Assembly: GCA_944548615.1 (NCBI GenBank)
Contig: OX155955.1
Span: 9,946,438-10,010,437 of the forward strand
DNA: 64,000 bases
Source: Micropterix aruncella
Lineage: Eukaryota; Arthropoda; Insecta; Lepidoptera; Micropterigidae
Direction of reading: 5' to 3'
Below the pieces are notes generated by a model. That model did not search any database, had not been told where the DNA came from, and was given only the letters and a program-made list of their open reading frames with translations. Made by a program: the position numbers and the translations under genes. Shown piece after piece: positions 43,127 through 54,130 of this stretch. Each line of letters opens with the position of its first letter. Within the stretch, counting starts at the first letter, position 1.

Positions 43127-46100
43127 CCAACCGTTTGTTTATGTTAATTTGAATAATTTTGCAGAACTTTGCTGTATTTTATTCTTTGTTGAGTTTATTA
43201 ACTGATTACGGATTGGTTTGATATACTTTGTCATTCCTAAACAATTGTGGGGTTGTAATGGTATGTAATGTATAAATTTTAAAAAATAAACAAAATAAAA
43301 ATACCTCATACGCAATCTTTATTATCGCTACACAAAATGTGTGCTTCACCTTACCTAAACGCGAGAATGGCTGGAAAATCGAAATAATTTCGATTTCCCG
43401 CCCTCTCAGCGCGGATGGCGTCTCGGGTTTGTTGCGTACAACATGGCGAGGACGCGCGCGGCGGCCGCCCGCCCGACGCCACCCGACGCCGACCCGACCC
43501 GCCTCGCCCGCCCCAGCCCGACCCATACATTTTACCCTATTTTCCAGGGGTCGTCCTTCCAGCAAACACGTTTCGGTGGGCTTCCGAGAGCAAAACTGAT
43601 TATCTCGACCGTCGCCCTTGCGCCGCCCGGCCGACGGCGCCTTTTCGCGCGCCCGCCAATTTCCCGCCCAAACGGCTGCCGATGGCCCGTTTGGGATACG
43701 CGTGTGTCATGGCGCCCCAGCTATCGCATTTGCAAATTCACTGCGTGATTGAATTCCCGCCAAAAATGGCGCCGTGAATCTCGCGTACGTTGACGATACA
43801 ACAACATAATGTAAATATTATCATCGTCATTTCCGCTACAGTCCATTGCTACAGGCTTGGTTGTCATCGGGTCGGAACCACAGAGAAAAGATTTGACAGT
43901 AGTTGGCTTAATCTGGAAGAGTCGTTTTGCAAAGCAACGAACATTTTAATTTTTTCCGTTATAAGAGAGAGACAACGTAACGAAACCAATCTCCTTGCCG
44001 GTTATTTGTCCAGTGCCTTAAGGGAGGAGTCCGGCTTGAAAAGCAAAAAATAAACATGTATTCATGTTTTTTTCACATCAGTTTGATTAACATATCAACA
44101 ATAAAAATATTTCTAGCAACAGCAAAAGAACATTTTGATATATGCAAATGTTAGAATCGAGTCGAATTGTAAATATTTCTACCCCTGCAGAAATGACGGT
44201 ATCTCCTTGCGCCGGAACGTAATAGCAAGCGTAATTTTGCCTGAAACAAAAAAGTAAACTAAGATATTAATACTTACATGTGTATTTTGTAGATGAATTA
44301 AAAATCACTAAAGCGTATTTGAATTTTTTTAAATTTCATGGATTTAAAGAAATAAAATCGATTTTTGCTCAAAATGTTTGTAGGTAAATAACGTGGTAAA
44401 TAACTAGTAAAAAAATATATGCAATAATATTTTTTTTTCCTTCATATAGAAGAGAATTTATTAATCTTTCAATGTTTTTCCGGAACGATTCGATCCATAA
44501 AATAATTTTTTTATCACCGGGGCAAAACTATAAAATATTATTTTGAGAAAAATTCTTTGGAAATTTAACCAGACCTAAGAATAAAGTTAAGAGCCGTATT
44601 ACAAAATAGCGTAGGTATTCTTTTAAAATGAGTTGAAAAAATGAACGCATTTTTTTTGGATGTAACTATAAAAGATAGGATAAATAAATAAATAAATAAA
44701 TAAATAACTATTCAACCCTGGGAGAAAACCGCGGCACTGAGCGCTCTTCTCTTGCGCAAGCAAATATATACACAATTTCTAATTGTTTTTTGCAGTGTTT
44801 TCTCCTTTCTAATGACAATAATTTATATTATGTCGTATTGCTAAAAGAGTGAACTTTAATATAGTATAAGTATTATATAAGAATCTTATTTTATTTCTGA
44901 GAAAATTAGAATGATACAGGAAGATTTTTTTTTAATTTTGTGTAATTGTAAGTAATGTATACCTTGGATATGTGGTCAAAAAACGAAAAAATAAAGCCTT
45001 AGTGTACATCAAGAATACATGACGGACATAAAAAAAAATAGTATACGGTTTTCGTTGTAGTGATATTACTGTATTAAGGAGCTCAAAGTTTGCCTTCCGA
45101 GCGTTTTACGAATAACGACTTTCGGAAAATGGGCTGAATAAGTAAATAATATTCGTTATATCTAAAATTAAAGGCCGCTATGGTCAACATCAAGAAATGG
45201 TCCAGGTAATTCAGTAATTAAAGTTTGTAGAAATCTTTTCATTTCTTGGAATTAGAACGCCAAAAATCCACTTTTCTTGCCTTTCTGGAAAAAAAATGTG
45301 ATAGGGCTCTTAAGGCGACGATGTAGGTAAATTTCGAAAATTACATTTTTTGGCAATTTTTGAACAGTCATACTGAAATAACTGATGATGTTAGCCAACA
45401 AAAAAAAATTATCGTAACTCACAGTACCTTTCTTAAATAGATAGCTATTTCAGATTTTTTTTTAAGTATTGGAAAATTGAGGAAAATAATTAAATCTGGG
45501 AGCTATACAGGAAATTTTCATTTTAGAGCATTTTTTGAAACGTGCCTCACACTAAACTGCACGATCAAGAAACTCAAAAAAAATACTACGGCATTTTAAC
45601 AATAGTTGTAAAGAGGAATGCTTTCGCATAAATTAAAAAAAATAAGTTTTTCTTGTTAAAAAAAATTATATAAAAAGTGTAACTTTCATCCATATTCACT
45701 GTTAAATATTACTTATTACTGTGTGTTTTTTTCAAGTTTGTTTTTTTTTACATAAACTATGTACAATAAACTTGTAGTACTGACGATTATTTTTTTCAAA
45801 TAAAATATCAGTATATTTTAAAAATAATATTTTGCAGAGCCCGTTTATATTATTTTTGTCATACAATGAGATGAGCGCGCTCTTCTCGCGACGACGCGCT
45901 GGCATTCAAAATGCCGCAAGCGACATTGGGTCAATATGGTTCTTATGTGGGGATCAATTACTGATTCAAATGGCATAACAGCCAACCTTTTATAATGAAA
46001 TGTTATTGGCTCTTAGAAACGTGGTTCATTTCGGCTTCGAAGGCCGACATATGCGGTTGCGTTCGCGACGCTCTGTTTCATGACTTATTATTACCAAATT

Positions 46101-46359
46101 GACATTTCGATGGATCGGAGATGTGAAGTAAAAAAATATCGGTTTTAGATGGCTATTTCACCGTGTAAATGAAAGAGGTTTAAAAACATGATAAATCATA
46201 TGTTGAAAAATAGAAACAATAATAAGTAAAATAATATTTAATATTTATTTATTTTTTTTTAAATTTACAATATTACTTTTTTTTAATAAAAAGTGTTCAT
46301 TTATTTGATAACAATGTTTCTTTATGTATAAAAACAAAAAAAAAATATACATATCGGTA
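43127..46359. other. Unassigned DNA with a strong GC-rich island
   Basis: 43340-43790 is the most GC- and CpG-rich stretch of the window (GGCGGCCGCCCGCCCGACGC), starts near a palindromic AAATCGAAAT/ATTTCGATTT and is flanked by AT-rich DNA. Overlapping frames on both strands lack domains; it may be a promoter or first exon. 44200-46250 is AT-rich and unassigned. Confidence 0.35.
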
Positions 46360-46413
46360 GGTTTTGAACCTACGACCGGTGTGATCTTATGCGAGTTTAA
46401 AACGAGTGCGCCA
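46360..46413 (-). other. tRNA-like Pol III promoter (SINE head or tRNA relic)
   Basis: On the minus strand, A box TGGCGCACTCG (46403-46413) and a perfect B box GGTTCAAAACC (46360-46370) are spaced as in a tRNA gene. A 5-bp T stem (GTAGG/CCTAC) encloses a 7-nt loop. The acceptor arms (GCTGAAG and CGATATG) do not pair, so this is not a functional tRNA. A T-rich stretch follows 16 nt downstream and would terminate Pol III. It differs from the SINE family at 12838. Confidence 0.5.
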
Positions 46414-46689
46414 CTTCAGCTTGCTTCCCGCGAGTCAAAATGTGTCATATATAAGGGGACAGTAAATAATGCCAATACATTTGCGTTAGAGCCAAATGAC
46501 AGAGCTATACACCATGTATAAATATAATATACTATTAGGCTACGATTCTGACCGTTCTAATATAGAAAACCGTCAGATAGGCAGAATTGTAATTTAAAAA
46601 ACAAAACGTAGGTATCTACTTTTTAAAAGCTTTTATTCAACTTGTAATGTCTGTGAAAAAAAAAAACTAAAAATGCGAAGAAATATTAC

Positions 46690-47812
46690 ATCAGCAGTAG
46701 CTTATAATAAATGTCAAAACTTTTCAATTGATGAGAAAATTGATTGCCTGTATAATGACATTTTGAACGCCCCGATAGATGCATTTGGAAACCATGATAA
46801 ATGTAGAAGTTTTTAAAATTGTTTGTCGGAAAATGAAACACTGGATGCAATGAGTTGTTTGATGGGTGACATTATTTGGGAAAGAATACGTTACATAACT
46901 TAAAACGTAGGTAGCAATACATGCAAGAAGCCTAATTCATGATGTAGATAGTAATGTTCTCGAAAGGTTTAACGGCATCATTGCAAAATTTATTGGTGGT
47001 AAGAGGACAAATTACATCCAAAAGCAGTCTTACCAAGCGCGATGTAATGCGGCAGTTATATCATTTAATACAAAACAGCCACTCTCAAGATTACATAAAA
47101 AATATATAGGCAAAAGTCCCTCTGGCAGGATATCAAAAGTGGAATAAAGAAGACAGAGGCATTTAAGTAAATCCATTCTTTATAAAAGAAATAAAAGCAG
47201 AAAGTTTTTTTGAAAAAGAAAACAATAATTCGCATTATGGAGAACATTGCAACCAACCCGATGTTCCATCAGAAATATTCGAAAAAAGCAAAGCTCTGTT
47301 ATTTCAAGAATTGGAAAATAGAAAAATGATCGATTGCGAATTGAAAAACTTACGGTTATTCAAGGTGAAAGCAGCGAGTGGTTGGAATTACGAAGAAAAA
47401 TGGTAACTGCGTCTAACTTTGGCAAAATTGTCAATAGTTAACAACACACAAAATGCGCCAATTTAGTTAAATCCATGACTGAAAATGGGATTTGAGCAAC
47501 GTAGCATCAATTTGCCATGGAAAAGAAAATGAAACAACTGCACTAGAATGAAAAATATGTCTAGAAAAAGTTGAAATTCAGCAATGTGGATTATTCATTG
47601 ACCCTAAATTTCCATTTTTGGGAGCTTCTCCAGATGGAATATCTGATGATTATATTTTTGAAGTCAAATTTCCCATTACAGCGCATAGAATCTGGTTAAC
47701 GGAAGCGACAAGAAAAAGAAAAGTGACATTTTGGAAACAGAAAGATGGAAAACTTGAAATCAGCATCAAACATCACTGGTACGTTCAAGTTCAAGGACAG
47801 GTCCATATATAA
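46690..47812 (+). pseudogene. Decayed gene with YqaJ-type nuclease domain
   Basis: Two recognisable parts survive. 46923-47147 is open for 75 codons (ARSLIHDVDSNVLERFNGII, FIGGKRTNYIQKQSYQARCN, KKYIGKSPSGRISKVE) and resembles the segment that precedes the nuclease in arthropod repeat-borne proteins. Then VIQGESSEWLELRRKMVTAS and, at 47595-47812, CGLFIDPKFPFLGASPDGIS and IFEVKFP follow. GASPDG plus EVK is the catalytic core of YqaJ/lambda-exonuclease-type PD-(D/E)xK nucleases. Stops and frameshifts between the parts make it a pseudogene. Such genes are multicopy in arthropods and are probably transposon-borne; no TIRs were found. The frame is cut at 47812 by T-rich DNA. Confidence 0.75.
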
Positions 47813-48470
47813 TTTCTTTTTATTTATTTATTTTTTATTTTATTTCTGGAAAAATACAGCGCATACAATATACATACGTGTGCATAAATGTAGAAAAAAA
47901 AGAAAATCATTACGCCTATAATCGTTTATTACACATTTGGATTTCAGCATATTACACTTAAAAATTAATTATAAAATAAACAAAGTTCATATTAAATATA
48001 AAAAATATATAGAAAACCGATGGGAGAGGTAGGGAATTGGAAGTGATTAGGAAGAAGGAGTTAGACGATGGTATGTGTATATGTATATAGATATAAATAA
48101 AGATATAGATAGGTCGTATAGTGGATATATAAATACAGATATTTATTGATGTTTATAGGTATTTATAGATATATAATAAATATTTATAGATATTTATAAA
48201 TATTTGTGGTAGCTACTGATATGTTGTATATATATCCTTCTAGCCGTGTTCGGCCACAGCGACTGCATTGTAGATTCTAGTGACTTCTTTAGTCTTCTCA
48301 GAGTCCACTGTTCGGAAGCAGTCAAGTGCGCAGGCTATATTATAGTGCACAGGTGGGCGCGCGACCACGGGTGCACTCTCTCTTCCTCCCTCTTCTGAAC
48401 CCGATGGAACGGAGACCGTTACGACCAGAGAAAGTTTGGATGCAGATAAAATAAAATAAATCAATTAATC
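47813..48470 (-). mobile_element. Possible A-tailed retroposon inserted in the YqaJ gene
   Basis: At 47815 the YqaJ sequence runs straight into TTTCTTTTTATTTATTTATT, i.e. an A-rich tail on the minus strand. Upstream on that strand lie AT microsatellites (48060-48230) and a frame ending ALDCFRTVDSEKTKEVTRIY then NAVAVAEHG and a stop at 48240. That frame reads like protein but I do not recognise it. The right border and TSD are not established. Confidence 0.35.
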
Positions 48471-48521
48471 GCTAACGCAGCAATGACTGTCATTGTTAAA
48501 TTTTTACTCAATATTGCAGAG

Positions 48522-49300
48522 CTATTTTTTCGGATTTAGTTCGTTTTTCACACTGTCATTTATGAAATTGGTAGTTATGGCTTGTGGTGATGTTTGAGTT
48601 TTTTCTGGAGCTATTGTAGAGATGACCGGTGACTTATTGGTAGTTGTTGTAGTAGGCGGTGATATAGAAGATGCATTATTGGATTTATCCTGGTTTTCTG
48701 ATGATCTCGTGTTGTTGCTCATGGGGCTGTGTTGAATACAGCATACAGTCTCTTGTTCCGACATTATACAAAATTGTGATAGTTTCCCTTTTGGCAAATC
48801 CCCCTCAGTTTTTGGACAATTTTTCGCCGGTAGACATACTCCTAAAACGCCATTTATTTCACATGACTCTTCACGGCAGTGTATATGCCAGGTCCCTTGG
48901 CACTTCCGCAAGGGCTCTTTCCAATACTGGTAACGGTGATTATGTTGAAAAGGCATTGGTTGTCAGCTATCGCCACTTGCAGAGGTCCACCACTATCGCC
49001 TCCACAAGAGTCTCGTAATCCTTCTAAGCTGCCAGCGCACAATTGATCGTCCTTATACCTTGCGGTAACCTCCTTCTGAGAGTCTTTGCATATAGTCTTC
49101 GAAAGGTGGCTGGTCAATCAAATCCACCACCACCTTCAGTAAGTCCTCCGATGTATCTTCAGCAAAGTCGATCTGCCTTCAGCCAGTAACTACAGCTCGC
49201 TTGTTTTCGATGGTCGACTTTTCCATAGACACGCTGGTCGAATATTTAAAGTGAACAGCTCAGACCGATCAGATCCTTCGGGACGCGTCCCGTGTTAACC
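48522..49300 (-). pseudogene. CLIP-domain serine protease pseudogene with reversed domain order
   Basis: On the minus strand the first part (about 49300-48855) is the C-terminal half of a chymotrypsin-fold protease: GSDRSELFTLNIRPACLW, RAVVTGW, TSEDLLKVVVDLIDQ, DQLCAGSLEGLRDSCGGDSG, then GIYTAVKSHV; the catalytic Ser block GDSGGP is intact. Frameshifts and a stop after VTGW break it. It then joins, in another frame, a CLIP domain at 48868-48732 with six cysteines (CEINGVLGVCLPAKNC ... QFC ... CC) and a Thr/Ser-rich linker up to about 48522. In arthropod CLIP proteases (immune and developmental zymogen cascades) the CLIP domain is N-terminal, so the order here is reversed. No introns separate the parts. 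Alternatives: deletion between tandem genes, or a retrocopy of a back-spliced transcript. Confidence 0.8.
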
Positions 49301-49444
49301 GCGAGTTAATCCAGACTATAGAATTGCACTATAATCACTAAAATTTATTATTTAATTATTATTTAGAGGGGAGAAAATTTTAAAATATGTTGACACTTAG
49401 AATTTAAATTTCGAATTTTATTTTGTTGTATAGAAAGTATATAA

Positions 49445-49861
49445 CTAATTACTATAGGTATTAACAAGCTCGTTAGGTGCAATTGATTTGAATAATTCTT
49501 TAACGAACGTCGGTTGGTTGAGGTTGAAAATGTCGATGGTGGAGAAACAAGAGTCGTACGTGCATATCAGCCCATAAGCGATGGAATGTTTCCCGTAGTT
49601 GGTATTGGCACGAGATACCTCAAACGTGCGTGAATTGCGAATTAATCGCTGAGGAACGAAAAAACGTAAGTTTTCAACAAGGTATGAACTATCTGTGGTA
49701 TTGTGGATAACTTTAAAGAAAGTGTGCTGGAAAGAAACTGTAACTGGAACGATACATATAACTGGAAAGGAAGTGTGCCTATTTACATTTTGGTCTGGTA
49801 AAAACGATCTCCTCAAAACCGAATATATACAGACGAATGATTTGATTTGGACAAATGTCAT
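49445..49861 (-). pseudogene. LINE C-terminal fragment (Jockey-like)
   Basis: The minus-strand frame ends HNTTDSSYLVENLRFFVPQR, NSRTFEVSRANTNYG, TIDIFNLNQPTFVKELFKSI and a stop at 49445. FFVPxxxxRNSxTFxVPxxxTNYG...IDIF...F is the usual end of Jockey-group LINE polyproteins. The first ~45 codons of the open frame look shifted relative to the conserved part. It lies just upstream, on the same strand, of the protease pseudogene. Confidence 0.6.
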
Positions 49862-49889
49862 GGAAAAAACTTGTTTGTTTTTATATGGA

Positions 49890-50239
49890 CTGTGTATTAC
49901 CTGAAATTATCGATCCAGGAGTATGAAGGAATATGGATTTAAGGGAGCCTGAATACACTTTGAAAGAAGCAAATAAAAGAAACGACACGATAAAACGAAA
50001 GAAATCGGTTCCTCTCCCTTGTCCAACGCTTAAGCGGTAGTTAGTTTTCAGTGATTCCATCACAAAGTGAGCAAAGAACTCACAGAGAATGTACTTGCCA
50101 ATAACACTCCAAAGCAAAGCACAAGCAATATAGAGCCACCGAAAAGTACACGATATTCCAAATCTGTGCTGAGTACAGATCTAATTAATAATGATGAACA
50201 GGCTTTTGAAAATGTATTATCATTTGATGAATTTTAATT
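49890..50239 (+). pseudogene. Unrecognised coding remnant
   Basis: Plus-strand reading gives MDLREPEYTLKEANKRNDTI, KRKKSVPLPCPTLKR, then after a frameshift NNTPKQSTSNIEPPKSTRYS and DEQAFENVLSFDEF with a stop near 50239. Residue usage (Lys/Ser-rich then an acidic end) suggests the C-terminal part of a DNA-binding or transposon-borne protein, but I recognise no family. An AT-rich 3' UTR-like stretch follows. Confidence 0.3.
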
Positions 50240-51689
50240 ACAAAAGTCGGCGCACCACTACAAAGCGACACTGTCAAGGCTACAAAAAGGAAGTCTCAAA
50301 TGTACTGCGCAATTTTAAATGTATTTATTCGTCTCTTTACATTTAATATGTATGTATCTACTCAGAAATAACAGACTACTTTGCCAACCAGAAATGTCTT
50401 CATGATTTTTTGTCTTAATGATTTTATATTTTAATTAATAATTATTTATTTTTAATGATGTGTATTTCTTTAAAGTTTACAATGATGTGCTTACAGTATC
50501 TAAAAATAAATTATATTACTTTTTAATTAAATAATTTTTTAATGATAATGTACAAGGCGATGGGTGTCGTTATGTCCTCCTCAAAGAACTATTATACCGC
50601 GAATAAATAGTTCGATACACAATGTTGTTTTTTAATTCGATTCTAAATGTTTTTTCTGCCAAAAAATACTATCAAAAACTGTCACTACAACTATCAAAAA
50701 AATACTAAAGCTGTATCTCACGGAACATGAATTGCGATTTATGTCCTTTAAAAGCCCTTGGAAAACTGTATCCAAAACAGTTAACGGCATTTCTCCAATT
50801 GTCATCTATCACCATTTAAAATAATTTTAAAATGTCGAAAATTAATTAGTGACAGGTGACTCTTCTTAATACAGTTTTTCAGGGGATTTCAAATGACATA
50901 TCGCAAATGAAATTCTGTAAGATATGGCTTCTGTCAATTTTTGACAGTGATAGTTTGGTTTAACAGTTGACAGCCAAAATCTAATGGGCGCATTCCAGGG
51001 TGATACTATCCCTATGTTCCAAATTTTAACTCAATCGGTTCAACGGCTCGGCAGTTATCGTGAGAGATTACATACAGGCAAACAGACATACATTTCTCTG
51101 AAAATGGTCTTAATCATCTTGGTGGACCTCAAAATGGACATCTCTATCGTTATCTAAACATTTTTTTCCGCACGATCACAACACCTTCCCTACCAGTGGC
51201 AGCCGGGAAAGTAATATAATGTTCAAGTTTAGATGATGATAAAGCGTAGCCTTCTTCACCAGCGTAGGTACATGACACTTGCATAATCCCAAAATATAAA
51301 TCCCATTGCAATAGTGTATACCTAGTGTGTTTAGTCCAGACATCGATAGCGAGTGAATATCGCTGCGAGATGAGTCAACATAATAAACACCTGCCCCGTC
51401 GCGAGGGGAGGGGGTAAGTAGGCGGGGCTTAAAAACTCAGATACGGTTTATTTTTTAAGTAGTACGTCGCCTTAATGTATTTTCCAGCAAAATTTGTGGT
51501 ACTATTTGAAAATAAACAACTTCATACTTCTCATTCATAGTAGTTACCTTGTTAGTTGGCATTAATTTACTCTAATTAATACGTAATTATTACATTATTA
51601 TTAAAAGTTAACGCTTTAATTATAAAATATACTTCTATGTGGACATTGAAATGTTTTTGTTTTTCCTATTTTTACGCCAGAAAAGTAAA
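50240..51689. other. Unassigned DNA
   Basis: 50990-51210 carries TTTTAACTCAATCGGTTCAA, ATACAGGCAAACAGACATAC and CAGCCGGGAAAGTAATA, resembling the ends of other insect repeats, but no second copy is present here. The rest is AT-rich. Confidence 0.35.
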
Positions 51690-52245
51690 AAAACGGTTGT
51701 ATCACCCCAAGACTTTCCCAGCAAGCAGACAACCCCCCCCCCCCCACCAGAGCCAACTCCCCGTCCCCCCGATCACCCATATCCACCCAATAGTGATTGT
51801 TTCAAGTTACTATAATAGCAAAAGTAGTATTTTTTAGTATTTTGTAGTATTTCCGTCATGTTAGAAAGGTGGTTTTCCAAAACTGATGTAGTATTTTCTT
51901 AAATACGGCAGTATTTACATTTTTTTTATGCTTAGCTTGTATACGAGACATTCCAACCGAAATTTCACAACGTGATTTCGATCCAACAAGGCATCTGTGT
52001 ACCGAATTTCTATTCTCTAACTGCAATATTTCGGGATTGAAGTATAACTAGTGCGCCCTCTGGTGGACTGATTTCAACTACAATCTTTCCAACTCTTTCC
52101 ATGACCAAATGACGCCTGTATGCCAGATTTCAGCTCAATCTGCTGAGTCGTTTGGGCGCTATCGTCGAGGAATACACACAGACACACAGCCACACAGACA
52201 CATAGAAGTGCGTCTACAATAATTTCCTCTGCCGCGAAAGTAATA
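51690..52245 (-). repeat. Family C repeat, copy 4 (inverted)
   Basis: Reverse complement of the family: ATCACCCCAAGACTTTCCCA at the left, poly-C, ACTGATGTAGTATTTTCTTA, GGATTGAAGTATAACTAGTG, CGCCCTCTGGTGGACTG, CTTTCCATGACCAAATGACG, CA-rich part and CGCGAAAGTAATA at the right. Confidence 0.78.
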
Positions 52246-52849
52246 GTGGGTCAAGAAGGGAAGCATAAAAATTGCCGGGCTAGGGCAAAAGTAGTTTTGG
52301 AAATGTTGATTTAGAGCGTTGCCTGTTCTGTGAGTTAAATAAGAAAATATAACAGGTATTTAAATAATATTAAATACGTGGTTAAGAATAATGAAACACA
52401 AAATATGAATAAAAGTCTATTTGGTTAACGTGTATTCATACCACATCAATATCTAAGTTATAAATAATTGTATTCGTGGTAACGTTCTCTTGCACTGACC
52501 GTACTAGGTGAAATTGTTTGGCGCGTGCTTTGCGGCGCTTAATGCCCTTTACTCAATGGCACCAGATCTAGATATTTTTACTGTAAACCCCCATCGGTTT
52601 AAATTACAGGGGTTTAATTATTTAATATTAGTGACTTTACTATTAAATGTATTGGTTTTCAATAATGTTCATTGGTAATAAGCGAAATAATTTAATAAAT
52701 AATGATTTTTAATATTCTCGCTTGTATGATCGTGGCATGTGACCCCATTAACTTAAGCTTATCCCGTGAGAGTAGGCCTCGGCTTTGTCTCATCATACAT
52801 ATATTTTAGGATATATTTGGAAATTTTGCTCAAAAGTTTTGGTGATATA
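52246..52849. other. AT-rich DNA, nothing recognised
   Basis: No feature seen. Confidence 0.4.
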
Positions 52850-53085
52850 TTAATTTCTGACTGAGTTTTGATGACAAACTCTAGGGATTGTGTCAATGAG
52901 GAGCCGGAGTTCTTCCGCATCCTTGGCTATCAGTACATTATCATCGACGTGTCCTAAATTATTGATGTTTACACCATCGTTGATGTTACTTTGATGCCGT
53001 TTTTAAACATGTAGTGCTTTCAAATTCTTTGAAGATAAATTCAAAATGAAGGATGAAATGTGAAGTCTAACTCCTCACATTATCT
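52850..53085 (-). pseudogene. RTE-like LINE reverse-transcriptase fragment
   Basis: Minus-strand translation shows GVRLHISSFILNLSSKNLKA (motif B region, usually GVRQGCxLSPxLFNLYxExxF). In a shifted frame NDGVNINNLGHVDDNVLIAK then DAEELRLLIDTI follows, corresponding to the motif C region NGxxINNLRYADDxVLIAxxxEELxxLxD. The catalytic YADD has become HVDD. A frameshift lies between the two blocks. It is a short relic, possibly of the same family as 31930-32395. Confidence 0.72.
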
Positions 53086-53337
53086 CTATCTATCCAGATA
53101 CGTTTTCTATTATCCGATTATTGTAAATCTGGACCGAATTACATTTTCCTATTACCATTAACTTTATAGCGTATTAGATTGCTCAATGATGTGGTATTTT
53201 ACTACGAAACGCAACATGTAGATGTCACTTATAGTTCCAAAAATATATTACTATTCTCTTATGTTTGCTATGGCGGCGTTCGTGGTATAACGGTATGGCG
53301 GCGCACTTTATATGACGCTCTAAACACGCATATACGG

Positions 53338-53350
53338 TATTCTATATCTA
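53338..53350 (+). repeat. Left TSD of RNase H LINE copy 2
   Basis: TATTCTATATCTA, matched with one difference by 54118-54130 (TATCCTATATCTA). Confidence 0.7.
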
Positions 53351-54117
53351 GTAGTAGTAGTAAAAGGAGTGGGGACATCCAGCCCTTGATGCCACCTGTA
53401 TCTATAAGATCTTTCGTAACTACCCACTTTATGGTTGGGTCAGTGGTCTGCTAGCCGGTACTGTTCACCAATTCATACCGATCACTTACCTTAAGGCTGG
53501 CCATATTGCTAGGTTCGAGAAAGGCTCGTCCTAGTAAACTGTGCACTCCTAGCTCTCGGTCAAGCCAATGTTGAACAGATGTGCTCTAAGGGTCGTGTGT
53601 CCGGTGTGGAGACTGATGGTGGTTCTAAGGTTCTTCTTGCTCATGTCAAGAAGGACCTGTTCCAAGCAGTCCCTAATTATTTTCTTACCTTTGGCGAAGA
53701 AGCTCGCCCGGAAATCCAGTGTACCCAGTTTTGCCAGTCTGTCGGCCTCTTCGTTGCCGAGTATGCTTTGATGGCCCGGTGTCCATATTTTTGTGATTTT
53801 GTTGGCTTTTCCCAATTTGTTGAACTCTTCCATACAGTCCCAGGCCTCAAAAGACTCTGTGGGGGCTTTAGCCAGAGCGTCCAATGCTGCTCTGATGTCA
53901 GGGCAGATGAGGATTTTTCTAATTTTTACCTCAAGTCGACTTTGCAGTTTTATGCATTCCAATATGGCAAACACCTCGGCTTGGAAACCCGTAGCAAATA
54001 TGCTATTGCACCCCCCTTGGACAATAGTCTAAGGGGGGTGCTAATTCTGTGGTTGGTTTTGAGTCTGTCAGCATGCCTGCCCCAAAACTTCCATTTGTTC
54101 CTGCTCCGTCGATGAAC
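53351..54117 (-). mobile_element. RNase H-bearing LINE, 5'-truncated copy 2
   Basis: A 767-bp minus-strand insertion flanked by 13-bp near-identical TSDs. The 3' end is a CTA-repeat tail (TAG repeats on the plus strand at 53351-53361). It encodes only part of the RNase H domain (FAILECIKLQSRLEVK, DIRAALDALAKAP, WTPGHQSILGNEEADRLAKL) and the C-terminal region (NLRTTISLHTGHTTLRAHLF). Compared with copy 1 (59020-60840) it lacks about 85 bp covering the CCHC knuckle and about 100 bp after the FAKGKKIIRDCLEQ block. The catalytic Asp in the DSRAAL block is kept but SRA has become IRA, and frameshifts are present. Confidence 0.88.
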
Positions 54118-54130
54118 TATCCTATATCTA
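54118..54130 (+). repeat. Right TSD of RNase H LINE copy 2
   Basis: TATCCTATATCTA, see 53338-53350. Confidence 0.7.

Noticed and set aside
43206..43777. Overlapping 100-120 codon frames on both strands in the GC-rich island.
   Set aside because: Low stop-codon density follows from GC content; no domain, Pro/Arg-rich composition, both strands equally open.
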